40,829 nucleotides of DNA from Oxalobacteraceae bacterium (GTDB lineage Bacteria > Pseudomonadota > Gammaproteobacteria > Burkholderiales > Burkholderiaceae_D), in the NCBI GenBank assembly GCA_003537575.1, contig DPRS01000025.1:129760-170588 (forward strand), in the 5' to 3' direction. This document shows positions 1 to 7,777 of this stretch, piece after piece; position 1 is the first letter of the stretch, and each line of letters begins with the position of its first letter. Made by a program: the position numbers and the translations under genes. Below the pieces are notes generated by a model. That model did not search any database. It was given only the letters and a program-made list of their open reading frames with translations, and had not been told where the DNA came from.

Positions 1-824
1 TCCCGCATCCATTGCCGGCGCGCCGTCAGTTGCGCCGTCTGCGCCACCAGCTCGGTGCCGATCGCCTCGCCCGCGGCCAGACGGGTCAGCACACTCTCCT
101 CGCGCCCCCAGGCGATCACGGTATGCGCGCCGGAAGAAGCGGCGCGCTTGGCAGCCAGAATCTTGGTCAACATGCCGCCGCGACCGATGCTGCTGCCAGC
201 GCCGCCCGCCATGGCTTCCAGGGTCGGGTCGCCGGCCTGGGCCTGGCGCACGAATTCCGCCGCCGGATTCGTGCGCGGGTCGGCCGTGTACAGGCCCTTC
301 TGATCGGTCAGGATGATGAGCGCGTCGCCTTCGATCAGGTTGGCGACCAGGGCGCCAAGCGTATCGTTGTCGCCGAACTTGATTTCATCGGTGACTACCG
401 TGTCGTTTTCATTAATGATCGGCACGACGCCCAGGTGCAACAGGGTAAACAGGGTCGAGCGCGCATTCAGGTAGCGCTCGCGGTCGGTCAGATCGGCATG
501 CGTGAGCAATACTTGCGCAGTGCGCAGACGATGCGCGCGGAAGCTGGTTTCATAGATTTGCGCCAGCCCCATCTGGCCGACTGCCGCGCAAGCCTGCAGT
601 TCATGGACGCCGGTGGGGCGCTTCTCGAAACCGAGTCGTTGCATTCCTTCGGCGATCGCGCCGGAACTCACCAGCACCACCTCCTTGCCCATCTGGCGCA
701 ATTGTGCGATCTGCGCCGCCCATTTGGCGATGGCCGCGCTGTCCAGGCCCTTGCCATCGTTGGTCACCAGGGACGAGCCCACCTTGACGATCAGTCGCTT
801 GGCATTCTGTATGACGGAATTCAT
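1..824 (-). CDS. proB: Glutamate 5-kinase (partial, C-terminus beyond window edge)
   Basis: This is the first enzyme of proline biosynthesis, phosphorylating L-glutamate to gamma-glutamyl phosphate in the cytoplasm. Reading the minus strand from the ATG at 824 gives MNSVIQNAKRLIVKVGSSLV, the amino-acid kinase N-terminus. It is followed by VLVSSGAIAEG, a PIINENDTV substrate-binding segment and ILTDQKGLYTADPR. About 274 codons are visible. The family is about 370 residues, so the end of the kinase domain and the C-terminal PUA domain lie off the left edge. It follows obgE with a 75-bp gap, matching the common betaproteobacterial order rplU-rpmA-obgE-proB. The identification is secure and only the C-terminus is unseen. 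Confidence 0.95.
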   Translation of the reverse strand, partial: MNSVIQNAKRLIVKVGSSLVTNDGKGLDSAAIAKWAAQIAQLRQMGKEVVLVSSGAIAEGMQRLGFEKRPTGVHELQACAAVGQMGLAQIYETSFRAHRLRTAQVLLTHADLTDRERYLNARSTLFTLLHLGVVPIINENDTVVTDEIKFGDNDTLGALVANLIEGDALIILTDQKGLYTADPRTNPAAEFVRQAQAGDPTLEAMAGGAGSSIGRGGMLTKILAAKRAASSGAHTVIAWGREESVLTRLAAGEAIGTELVAQTAQLTARRQWMR

Positions 825-899
825 GTTTCTTGAACAGGGCTAAACAGGGCTATTGAGGCCGCCAGGCGGCATGACGGCAATATTACGCTTGAAAAGATT

Positions 900-2009
900 T
901 CAACTATCGGTCAGCTTGAAACGCGGGTCGTCCGGATCGATCGAGATGATGCCGCGCGCTTCCTCGGCCATTTGCGCCACTTCGGCACGCTGGGCCTGCT
1001 GCCGCTGTTCGGCCAGATACTCGTAGATCGCCATGATCAGGTCTTCACAGCCTTCGCGGGTCAAGGCCGAAATCTCGAAGACAGGCCCCTTCCAGGCGAA
1101 GCGCTTGATGAAATCCTTCACCCGCTTGGCGCGCTCGGCTTCCGGCACCACGTCCAGCTTGTTCAGCACCAGCCAGCGCGGCTTGTTGTACAAGGTTTCG
1201 TCGTACTTTTTCAGCTCCTTGACGATAGCCTTGGCTTCCTTGACCGGATCGGTGTCGTCGAACGGCGCCAGGTCGACGATATGCAGCAACAGGCCGGTGC
1301 GCTGCAGGTGGCGCAGGAACTGCGTGCCCAGCCCGGCGCCCTCGGCGGCACCCTCGATCAGGCCCGGGATATCGGCGATCACGAAGCTCTTTTCATGCGA
1401 CACGCGCACCACGCCCAGGTTCGGGTGCAGGGTGGTGAAAGGATAGTCGGCGATCTTCGGCCGCGCATTCGATACCGCCGTGATGAAAGTCGACTTGCCG
1501 GCATTGGGCATGCCCAGCAGGCCGACGTCGGCCAGCACCTTCAGTTCCAGCTTCAGCTCGCGCCGCTGGCCTTCCTTGCCGTCGGTCTTTTGCCGCGGCG
1601 CGCGGTTGGTCGAGGATTTGAAATGGATGTTGCCCCAGCCGCCCTCGCCCCCGTGGGCCAGCAATGCGGCCTGGCCATGTTCGGTCAGGTCGGCGACGAT
1701 TTCGCCGCTTTCAAAGTCGGTGATCAGAGTGCCGACCGGCATGCGCAGCGTGATGTCGTCCGCGCCCTTGCCGTAGCAGTCGGAGCCGCGGCCGTTTTCG
1801 CCATTCTTCGCCTTGTGCAGCTTGGAATAGCGGTAATCGACCAGGGTATTGATATTGCGGTCGGCCACCGCCCAGATACTGCCGCCCTTGCCGCCGTCGC
1901 CGCCGTCGGGGCCGCCGAAAGGACGGAATTTTTCCCGGCAAAAGGAAGCAACGCCGTTGCCGCCATTGCCGGCAATGACTTCGATTTTCGCTTCGTCGAT
2001 GAACTTCAT
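900..2009 (-). CDS. obgE: Obg family GTPase ObgE/CgtA
   Basis: This essential GTPase is linked to 50S ribosome assembly and stress control. The 369-residue product has the glycine-rich Obg fold at residues 1 to about 158 (MKFIDEAKIEVIAGNGGNG, GGDGGKGG). The G domain follows, with P-loop GMPNAGKST, switch GLIEGAAEGAG and specificity motif NKLD. The C-terminus is short and acidic. The length is normal for betaproteobacterial Obg. The gene sits between rpmA and proB, and a terminator-like hairpin at 2033-2064 separates it from rpmA. That hairpin may make obgE expression partly dependent on read-through. The start at 2009 matches the invariant family N-terminus. Confidence 0.98.
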   Translation of the reverse strand: MKFIDEAKIEVIAGNGGNGVASFCREKFRPFGGPDGGDGGKGGSIWAVADRNINTLVDYRYSKLHKAKNGENGRGSDCYGKGADDITLRMPVGTLITDFESGEIVADLTEHGQAALLAHGGEGGWGNIHFKSSTNRAPRQKTDGKEGQRRELKLELKVLADVGLLGMPNAGKSTFITAVSNARPKIADYPFTTLHPNLGVVRVSHEKSFVIADIPGLIEGAAEGAGLGTQFLRHLQRTGLLLHIVDLAPFDDTDPVKEAKAIVKELKKYDETLYNKPRWLVLNKLDVVPEAERAKRVKDFIKRFAWKGPVFEISALTREGCEDLIMAIYEYLAEQRQQAQRAEVAQMAEEARGIISIDPDDPRFKLTDS

Positions 2010-2032
2010 GGTTTTGCCGTTAAAAACTTAAT

Positions 2033-2064
2033 AAAAAAGGCCCTACCCGATGGCAGAGCCTTTT
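2033..2064 (-). terminator. Rho-independent terminator/attenuator between rpmA and obgE
   Basis: On the minus strand a 13-bp stem (2052-2064 pairing with 2035-2047, two G-T wobbles) with loop ATCG is followed by a run of T (A run on plus, 2033-2038). It lies downstream of rpmA and upstream of obgE, so it would reduce read-through from the ribosomal protein genes into obgE-proB. Confidence 0.75.
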
Positions 2065-2105
2065 ACCGCAAGGCTTGCGCCTCGTGTACGGATTGTCGCG
2101 CAGCC

Positions 2106-2363
2106 TTAGGCCGGCACCACGGTCACCATGTGACGCTTGAGCGCGCCCTTGGTGGCAAACTGCACCTTGCCGTCGACCAGCGCGAACAGGGTGTGATCCT
2201 TGCCCATGCCGACGTTTTCGCCAGCGTGCACCTTGGTGCCGCGTTGACGGATGATGATGCCACCGGCATTGATAGCCTGGCCGCCGTAGACCTTGACGCC
2301 AAGTCGTTTCGACTCGGAATCGCGGCCGTTGCGCGTAGTGCCGCCGCCTTTTTTATGTGCCAT
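2106..2363 (-). CDS. rpmA: 50S ribosomal protein L27
   Basis: This large-subunit protein has an N-terminal arm that reaches the peptidyl-transferase centre. The 85-residue product begins MAHKKGGGTTRNGRDSESKR, the invariant L27 start. GQAINAGGIIIRQRGTK and the GKDHTLFALVDG segment follow. No N-terminal extension of the Firmicutes type is present. It lies 38 bp downstream of rplU and is almost certainly cotranscribed with it. Confidence 0.98.
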   Translation of the reverse strand: MAHKKGGGTTRNGRDSESKRLGVKVYGGQAINAGGIIIRQRGTKVHAGENVGMGKDHTLFALVDGKVQFATKGALKRHMVTVVPA

Positions 2364-2401
2364 TTCAGACTCCTTGGTATTTGGTGGTTAGCTCGTCCGG
2401 C

Positions 2402-2713
2402 TTAGCCGTTGATCGAGACGATTTGCAATTCGGTGTAATTTTGGCGATGGCCTTGACGTTTCTGGTAATGCTTACGGCGACGCATCTTGAAAATCTTGAC
2501 CTTATCGTGGCGACCGTGCGCCAATACCTTGGCCTGGACCGTGGCACCTTCGACCAGCGGCGCACCAAATTTAATGGTTTCGCCAGCGCCCAATGCGAGC
2601 ACTTGATCCAAGGTGATGTCGGCGCCAATGTCTGCAGGTATCTGTTCTACTTTGAGTTTTTCGCCAGCAGCAACTTTGTATTGTTTGCCGCCGGTTTTTA
2701 TGACCGCGTACAT
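2402..2713 (-). CDS. rplU: 50S ribosomal protein L21
   Basis: This is ribosomal protein L21, which binds 23S rRNA. The 103-residue product starts MYAVIKTGGKQYKVAAGEKL. It carries the C-terminal basic motif KMRRRKHYQKRQGHRQ typical of L21. A longer in-frame reading begins at 2764, but the ATG at 2713 fits the family N-terminus exactly and was chosen. It is the first gene of the rplU-rpmA(-obgE-proB) unit, about 80 bp downstream of a strong sigma-70 promoter at 2793-2821. Confidence 0.97.
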   Translation of the reverse strand: MYAVIKTGGKQYKVAAGEKLKVEQIPADIGADITLDQVLALGAGETIKFGAPLVEGATVQAKVLAHGRHDKVKIFKMRRRKHYQKRQGHRQNYTELQIVSING

Positions 2714-2792
2714 GGTGAACCTCATCAATTGGTTTAAAAAACTTTTTCTTTTCCGCCCCGGCAAACCTCACCAAGAATCAGGAAAACCTCAA

Positions 2793-2821
2793 ATTATACA
2801 TGGACTTAGGCCCACAGTCAA
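2793..2821 (-). promoter_or_regulatory. Sigma-70 promoter of rplU-rpmA
   Basis: On the minus strand TTGACT (2821-2816) and TATAAT (2798-2793) are separated by exactly 17 bp. This is a near-consensus housekeeping promoter about 80 bp upstream of the rplU start codon. Confidence 0.8.
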
Positions 2822-2888
2822 AGCCGGCATTGAAAAGCCGGATTAAATCCACAATCAATGGAAATGACGGTCGCCTGACGCGAGCCGG

Positions 2889-2917
2889 CCTGATTTCCAC
2901 CATTTCTCATCTATAAT
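2889..2917 (+). promoter_or_regulatory. Probable ispB promoter (consensus -10)
   Basis: A perfect TATAAT lies at 2912-2917, 34 bp before the ispB start. No good -35 is visible at the matching distance (around 2889-2896), so only the -10 element is well supported. It is divergent from the rplU promoter. Confidence 0.5.
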
Positions 2918-2950
2918 TCGCAAAACATTCATGAATTTGCAGGTTTTCCC

Positions 2951-3934
2951 TTGTCTTCCACTCTGATTACCCAAGCCAGCATTGTCCAGCCCATCGCCTC
3001 CGACATGGAAGCGGTCAACCGCCTGATCCGTCAGCAACTGAACTCGGACGTCCCCCTGGTCAGCCAGATCGCCGAATACATCATCAGCGCCGGCGGCAAG
3101 CGCATCCGGCCGATGCTGGTGTTGCTGGCCGCCAATGCGCACGCCTATCAGGGCAATGTGCATCACACCCTGGCCGGCCTGATCGAGTTCATCCACACTG
3201 CCACCCTCCTGCATGATGATGTGGTGGACGAATCATCGCTGCGACGCGGCCGCCAGACTGCCAACGCTCTGTTCGGCAACGCCGCCTCGGTGCTGGTCGG
3301 CGACTTCATCTACACGCGCGCCTTCCAGATGATCGTAGCGGTCGGCGACATGCGCATCATGCAAATCCTTGCCGATGCCACCAATGTCATCGCCGAAGGT
3401 GAAGTCCTGCAACTGCTGAACATGCATGACCCGGACGTCAGCGAAGATCGTTATCTGCAGGTAATCCGCTCCAAGACCGCCAAGCTGTTCGAGGCCGCTT
3501 GCCAGATCGGCGCCTTGGCTGCCGGCGCATCGATGGCCGATGTGGAAGCGGCAGCCGAATATGGACGCTCCCTCGGCACCGCCTTCCAGCTGATCGACGA
3601 CGTTCTGGATTATTCCGGCAATGCGGAAGAGATCGGCAAGAATGTCGGCGATGATCTGCGCGAAGGCAAACCAACCTTGCCGCTGATTTATCTGCTGCAG
3701 CATGGCACCCCAAGCCAGCGGGAACTGGTACGTTCCTGCATCGAAAACGGCGACGAGTCCCATTTCCCCGCCATTCTGGATGCCGTCACCACTTCCGGCG
3801 CGCTTGACTACACGAAACGAGCCGCAGAACAGGCCGCCGAGCGCGCAGCCGATGCGATTAAAGGCTGGAATGATAGCCAAGCGAAAGAATCTCTGATAAA
3901 CTTATGCGCTTTCGCGGTTGGTCGTAACCATTGA
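2951..3934 (+). CDS. ispB: Polyprenyl (octaprenyl-type) diphosphate synthase
   Basis: It elongates farnesyl diphosphate with isopentenyl diphosphate to make the side chain of ubiquinone, in the cytoplasm. The 327-residue product has the trans-prenyltransferase signatures: GGKRIRPM near residue 50, the first Asp-rich motif in LLHDDVVDES near 90, and the second in QLIDDVLDY near 215. The TTG at 2951 is taken as the start. It gives the 18 residues before DMEAVNRLIRQQLNSD that IspB homologues normally have, whereas the next ATG (3005) would remove them. The chain length of the product cannot be read from sequence. The gene is divergent from rplU and followed by tRNA-Pro. Confidence 0.93.
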   Translation: MSSTLITQASIVQPIASDMEAVNRLIRQQLNSDVPLVSQIAEYIISAGGKRIRPMLVLLAANAHAYQGNVHHTLAGLIEFIHTATLLHDDVVDESSLRRGRQTANALFGNAASVLVGDFIYTRAFQMIVAVGDMRIMQILADATNVIAEGEVLQLLNMHDPDVSEDRYLQVIRSKTAKLFEAACQIGALAAGASMADVEAAAEYGRSLGTAFQLIDDVLDYSGNAEEIGKNVGDDLREGKPTLPLIYLLQHGTPSQRELVRSCIENGDESHFPAILDAVTTSGALDYTKRAAEQAAERAADAIKGWNDSQAKESLINLCAFAVGRNH

Positions 3935-3975
3935 GCAAAAATCCGCACGGATCAAGTTCGAAACGACTTCGCAAA

Positions 3976-4052
3976 CGGGGTGTAGCTTAGCCTGGTAGAG
4001 CGCTACGTTCGGGACGTAGAGGCCGGAGGTTCGAATCCTCTCACCCCGACCA
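3976..4052 (+). tRNA. tRNA-Pro (anticodon CGG)
   Basis: This is a complete 77-nt cloverleaf. The acceptor CGGGGTG (3976-3982) pairs with CACCCCG (4042-4048). The anticodon stem CTACG/CGTAG encloses the loop TTCGGGA, giving anticodon CGG. The T-loop GTTCGAATC is intact and CCA is encoded (4050-4052). It reads CCG codons. It marks the left border of the accessory region, and an integrase relic follows. I found no second copy of its 3' end (attachment-site duplication) before pilB. Confidence 0.96.
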
Positions 4053-4064
4053 GAATTTCCTTAC

Positions 4065-4098
4065 AAAACAGCGGGTACATACCCGCTGTTTTTGTTTT
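4065..4098 (+). terminator. Rho-independent terminator after tRNA-Pro
   Basis: A perfect inverted repeat ACAGCGGGT (4068-4076), loop ACAT, ACCCGCTGT (4081-4089) is followed by TTTTGTTTT. A-T pairs extend the stem on both sides. It ends the tRNA-Pro transcript. Confidence 0.85.
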
Positions 4099-4149
4099 CA
4101 GGAACGGACATGGCAAATCAGCGGCAGTAGCCACTTGGTGTCCAGCCAT

Positions 4150-4400
4150 AAAATAATAAATGCCTGCCTTCCCGGCATTTTTTGCAGCCAGCGCATTGGG
4201 CGGCAGATCGGGTTGCGCAAGGCATGGAAGCGCATCTGCGAAAATGCCGGGATGATTGGTGACAACGAGCTTTGCATCCATGGCCTGCGACACTCGCGTG
4301 CTCCTGCGCTCGCCCATCTCTGCACGGAAAGCCTTGCCAAGCGCCTGGATCTTGCCCTTGCAGAGAGTCATAATTCATCACGGCATGCGCCGCGCCAGCA
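4150..4400 (+). pseudogene. Decayed tyrosine-recombinase (phage/island integrase) fragment
   Basis: The 4099-4482 stretch has no intact gene. In frame from about 4150 the translation contains LRKAWKRICENAGM and then LCIHGLRHSRA (4213-4302). These match the C-terminal catalytic region of tyrosine recombinases, where an AW..IC..AGI segment precedes the H-x-L-R-H box. Similarity fades after the box: the second His/Trp region and the catalytic Tyr are not recognisable, and no N-terminal part is present. The position directly behind a tRNA gene is where integrases of tRNA-targeting islands sit. Seen: the motif. Inferred: a dead integrase. A chance match in a short open frame remains possible. Confidence 0.5.
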
Positions 4401-4482
4401 AAGGCGCATCCATCACTCTATTCTGACAAACGGAATCCGCCATCGCTTCGTTGAACGAGATTCCCGTTCCTTTTCCTCCTGT

Positions 4483-5451
4483 TCAGCAATCCTTGATTAG
4501 GACATGATTGCCTGGCAAGACTTTTACCGGGTGGCGCAGTCCGCGGTCAGCGTTATGTTGCAGTTGGACGCGCAGGACAGCCTGGGCTTCCTCGCTCAGC
4601 CAGCTTCGGTTGTGCCCCCAAATGCTGGGGCCGTCGGTCAACTCCACGGGCTGCCAATTGGCCGGATCAATGGCGAGACCGCCCCAGCCATATTCGATCA
4701 TGAATTCCGACGGCGTCTTCACGTAGAAGGATGTCATGTGGTCGTTGGAATGCCGGCCCAAAGTGACGGCGATGTTTTCCTTGCGCAGCTGGGCGAGGTC
4801 GTGCGCGTGGCCCACATCGTCGAACTGCATCAGCTCCATCATCAGATGATGGACACCGCGCTGCCCCGTTTCTATCAGGGCAATGCTGTGATGGCGCGGA
4901 TTGACGTGCATGAAGTAGGCCTTGAATGGGGCCAGCACGTAATCGGACACGCCGAAGCCGAGCAACTCGGTATAGAAGGGCAAGGTGGACTCGATCCTGT
5001 CGCAGGTCAGCGCTACGTGGCCGATGCCTAGCGGGCCGGTGCGAAAGCCGGCGATATTGCGCCCCGGCGTAAACGGGCTGTCGGCTTTTTCCGGCCCCCA
5101 ATAGAGCTCGACCCGATTTCCGGCCGGGTCATGCATCCAGATAAGTTCGCGCACCCGACGCTGTCCGGCCAGCGCGGCGCTACCCCACTGGAACCGGACG
5201 CCAGCCGCGTCCAGCCGAGCCGCCAGCGATTGCAAGGCAGCGCCGCTTTCCACTTCCCATCCCAGATGCTGGATGATGCCGTCCGCGCCCTCTTCGAAAT
5301 GGAAGCGCTGGCTCAAATCGTCCATGCGGAAGGATAGGGTCCGCGCCGACTGGCCGGCAATTTGCAGGCCGAGGAATTTCGTGCCGAATTCGGCCCAATC
5401 GGCTAAACGACTGGTACTGATGCCCACATACCCTAACGATACGATGCTCAT
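4483..5451 (-). CDS. Type I (VOC) extradiol ring-cleavage dioxygenase, BphC-like
   Basis: It is predicted to open a catechol-type ring next to the two hydroxyls (meta-cleavage) using Fe(II). The 322-residue product has two VOC domains (about 1-120 and 140-290). By eye the C-terminal domain keeps the metal ligands of 2,3-dihydroxybiphenyl dioxygenase: H145 (GIGHVAL), H202 (HHLMMEL) and E253 (EFMIEYGWGG). It also keeps second-shell H188, H234 and Y243. The ATG at 5451 was chosen because MSIVSLGYVGIS is the family start and it overlaps the upstream hydrolase stop as ATGA (translational coupling). It is the last gene of the mhp unit. The substrate is unknown. It is a second, unrelated ring-cleaving enzyme besides MhpB. 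Confidence 0.88.
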   Translation of the reverse strand: MSIVSLGYVGISTSRLADWAEFGTKFLGLQIAGQSARTLSFRMDDLSQRFHFEEGADGIIQHLGWEVESGAALQSLAARLDAAGVRFQWGSAALAGQRRVRELIWMHDPAGNRVELYWGPEKADSPFTPGRNIAGFRTGPLGIGHVALTCDRIESTLPFYTELLGFGVSDYVLAPFKAYFMHVNPRHHSIALIETGQRGVHHLMMELMQFDDVGHAHDLAQLRKENIAVTLGRHSNDHMTSFYVKTPSEFMIEYGWGGLAIDPANWQPVELTDGPSIWGHNRSWLSEEAQAVLRVQLQHNADRGLRHPVKVLPGNHVLIKDC

Positions 5452-6278
5452 GCGCAGTCCTCCATGAAGCCGGTGACGATGCCAAGGAATTCCTGTTTCT
5501 TTTCGATCTGCACCCAATGGCCGCAATGGTCGATCGGGTACAGGGTCGCATTAGGCAGTTTTGCCGCGAGCATTTCCGATGCCTGGAAAGGAATGACACG
5601 ATCGTCGCGGCCATGCACGAGGGCGACAGGCATGCGGATAGCGTTCAATTGCGCATCGCTCAGCGCCAGCATGTCGATGCCGTTCTGGCGCGGCGCAGGG
5701 AAAAGTCGAGCAAAACGCTCTTGCACGTCGGCGCGAATGCTGGCACGGTAGCGCATGTCCACCAGGTCATCCGTGACGATGGACTGGTCGTAGGCAAAGA
5801 TGCCGATCAGTTCGCGCATGGCTTCATGCGAGGGTTGATATCCCCACACCTTGTCCAGCCCTTCGCTGATGGGAAAACCCGTTCCCACCGAGCCCATCAG
5901 CACCAGCTTGCTGACCCGGTCCGGATACATGCTGGCTGCCCTGAGCGCAATGGCCCCGCCGAAGGAATTGCCGACGATGGAAAACTGCACGATCCCCAGC
6001 GCATCCATCAGGCCGATGACTTGCGCGACCCAGTTTTCCGGCGACGTCTGATACTCAAGCGGCGTTTGCGTGTAGCCGAAACCCGCCATGTCCGGCGCGA
6101 TCACGCGGTGCGTCTTCGCCAGTTCCGGCAGGACCAGACGCCAGTTGGCCCACGCCGTCACGCCCGGACCGGAGCCGTGGATAAGCAGGACGGCGTCGCC
6201 CTGCCCTTGATCGTGATAGTTGATGTTCACCCCATCGAGGGTGATGCTGTTACCAATCTCGGGAACGTTGTCGCTCAT
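5448..6278 (-). CDS. Meta-cleavage product hydrolase (alpha/beta hydrolase, DmpD/TodF/CumD-like)
   Basis: It is predicted to hydrolyse a C-C bond in a 2-hydroxy-6-oxo-dienoate ring-cleavage product, giving 2-hydroxypentadienoate and a carboxylic acid. The 276-residue product has the oxyanion segment HGSGPGVTAWANW, nucleophile elbow GNSFGG (S105), acid GRDDRVIP and catalytic His in DHCGHW. The start at 6278 is preceded by GGAAGG. It overlaps the VOC dioxygenase downstream by 4 bp, so the two are probably made as a pair. It is distinct from the MhpC copy at 6868-7734, being closer to the muconic-semialdehyde / alkyl-aromatic hydrolases. Confidence 0.88.
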   Translation of the reverse strand: MSDNVPEIGNSITLDGVNINYHDQGQGDAVLLIHGSGPGVTAWANWRLVLPELAKTHRVIAPDMAGFGYTQTPLEYQTSPENWVAQVIGLMDALGIVQFSIVGNSFGGAIALRAASMYPDRVSKLVLMGSVGTGFPISEGLDKVWGYQPSHEAMRELIGIFAYDQSIVTDDLVDMRYRASIRADVQERFARLFPAPRQNGIDMLALSDAQLNAIRMPVALVHGRDDRVIPFQASEMLAAKLPNATLYPIDHCGHWVQIEKKQEFLGIVTGFMEDCA

Positions 6279-6356
6279 GCTTGCCTTCCAAATTTTTGTG
6301 TCGTGACGAGTGTTGCTGCCTTCGTTTGCCTGGATCGAGGAGATGAAGAGGCGAAA

Positions 6357-6788
6357 TCAGCCGCGCCTCCAGACCAGCCGTGCAGTACGCGCTTCGGAGG
6401 TGCCTTCTTCCAGGCGCGCCACCAGCACCAGTTGACCGGCATCCATCGTTTCGATGCGGCGCTTTTGGATGCCGCCCTTCCAGTTGGGAAAGGAGCTCAA
6501 CTCGACGTGATGACTGACGGAATCTCCGCCGGCAACGGTGTAGCTTCCGGCATAGGCCAGCATGGAGCTGTAGGCCGCGGCCTTTTCTTCCTGGGAGGCA
6601 TTCCATTGCCCGCCGGTGGTAAATTTCTGGCGGTCGCCGCGGCATAGCATGCACATCATGCGACCGTCGGAGTCGTACTGGATGAAGCCTTCCACCTGCT
6701 GCCCCATCGGGTAGGTGCGGCGACCATCGTCGTAAACCTGTTCCCATGCGACGACTTGCCAGCGTCCGATCATTCCTTGTTTGCTCAT
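6357..6788 (-). CDS. Lipocalin-like domain protein
   Basis: The 143-residue protein starts MSKQGMIGRWQVVAWEQVYD and contains GFIQYDSDGRMMCML, SSMLAYAGSYTV and RRIETMDAGQLVLVAR. This pattern fits the small lipocalin-like (Lipocalin_5 type) beta-barrel family. There is no signal peptide, so it is cytoplasmic. The start at 6788 has AGGGG eight bases upstream, and a longer frame lacks this. It sits between the two meta-cleavage hydrolases. Relatives occur in aromatic degradation operons without an established role. A function in binding or isomerising a pathway intermediate is inference only. Confidence 0.7.
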   Translation of the reverse strand: MSKQGMIGRWQVVAWEQVYDDGRRTYPMGQQVEGFIQYDSDGRMMCMLCRGDRQKFTTGGQWNASQEEKAAAYSSMLAYAGSYTVAGGDSVSHHVELSSFPNWKGGIQKRRIETMDAGQLVLVARLEEGTSEARTARLVWRRG

Positions 6789-6867
6789 TGACTTTCCCCT
6801 CTTATGTAAATTTTTGAAAATCTCGTCATGCGGAAGGGACTTTCGGGTCTCTCTTTGCCTTGCCGCA

Positions 6868-7734
6868 TCATTCCGCCATAAATTCCAGCACCAGGCGGTT
6901 GAATTTATCCGCATGCTCCCATTGCGCCCAATGGCCGCAGCGGTTGAAGATGTGCATGTCGGCATTCGGCATGCCCCACAGCAGGCGCAGACCGACATCG
7001 AAGGGCACGAAACGATCATCGCGGCCCCAGATGACAAGGGTCGGCGCCTTGACTTCGCCGAGTCGCGGGCCGTAGTCGCTGAACTGCTTCGGATTCGCAG
7101 CCAGGCTCTTCACCCAGTTATCGAGGTGATCGCGGCGCGCGAGCATGTTGTCCACGCGCAGTTGCAGCAGCTCGTCCGTCAGTGCGCTGGCATCGAACAC
7201 GAAGACGTTCATCATGCGCTTGACGTTCTCGAGCGTCGGCGCGCGATAGACGTGATTCAGCAGCTTGATGCCTTCCGTCGGCATCGGCACGAACTGGCTC
7301 GGGCCACCTGTGCCGCCGCCCATCAGGACGAGCTTGCCGACGCGCTCCGGATTGGCGAGCGCAAAGGCCGTGCTGCTATGTCCTCCCATCGAATTGCCGA
7401 CCAGGTGTGCGCGCTCCACTTTGAGCTGGTCGAGCACGCCCTTGACGACACGGCCGTTGAAGTCCGAGCGAGAACCGGCCGTATTGAGGAACGCATCGCT
7501 CTTGCCAAAGCCAGGCATGTCGATCAGGAGCAGACGATAGCCAGCGGCGGCGACAGGCTCGACGTTGCGGTGGAAATTTGCCCAGCCGGTCGCGCCCGGA
7601 CCCGAGCCATGCAGCATCACGACGGCTTGGCCCGAAGCCGGACCGACGTCGTTGTAGTGAACGTTGTACTCCACCTCGCCATCACGGACTTTCACGAACC
7701 GGCTTGTCGAGGCTTCGTTATAGGGTGTACTCAT
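6868..7734 (-). CDS. mhpC: 2-hydroxy-6-oxonona-2,4-dienedioate hydrolase MhpC
   Basis: It hydrolyses the meta-cleavage product of 3-(2,3-dihydroxyphenyl)propionate to 2-hydroxypenta-2,4-dienoate and succinate. The 288-residue length equals the E. coli enzyme. Recognisable segments are LHGSGPGATGWANF, GNSMGGHSS (nucleophile S115), VLMGGGTGG, MPTEGIK, LANPKQF-like AANPKQF, GRDDRFVP and CGHWAQWEH. The ATG at 7734 was chosen: it follows GAAGGAA at good spacing and gives MSTPYNEASTSRF as in MhpC. It follows mhpE in the same unit. Confidence 0.93.
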   Translation of the reverse strand: MSTPYNEASTSRFVKVRDGEVEYNVHYNDVGPASGQAVVMLHGSGPGATGWANFHRNVEPVAAAGYRLLLIDMPGFGKSDAFLNTAGSRSDFNGRVVKGVLDQLKVERAHLVGNSMGGHSSTAFALANPERVGKLVLMGGGTGGPSQFVPMPTEGIKLLNHVYRAPTLENVKRMMNVFVFDASALTDELLQLRVDNMLARRDHLDNWVKSLAANPKQFSDYGPRLGEVKAPTLVIWGRDDRFVPFDVGLRLLWGMPNADMHIFNRCGHWAQWEHADKFNRLVLEFMAE

Positions 7735-7777
7735 GTACGATTCCTTCACACACGTGTTTCGATGAAATACGCCTGCC

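Noticed and set aside
972..2405. 477-codon plus-strand open frame
   Set aside because: It lies antisense to obgE and rpmA, which are unmistakable. It has no recognisable domain.
4003..4371. Minus-strand open frame overlapping tRNA-Pro, ending GVRGFEPPASTSRT
   Set aside because: The C-terminus is antisense tRNA sequence, a common false prediction next to tRNA genes. There are no family features and no ribosome site.
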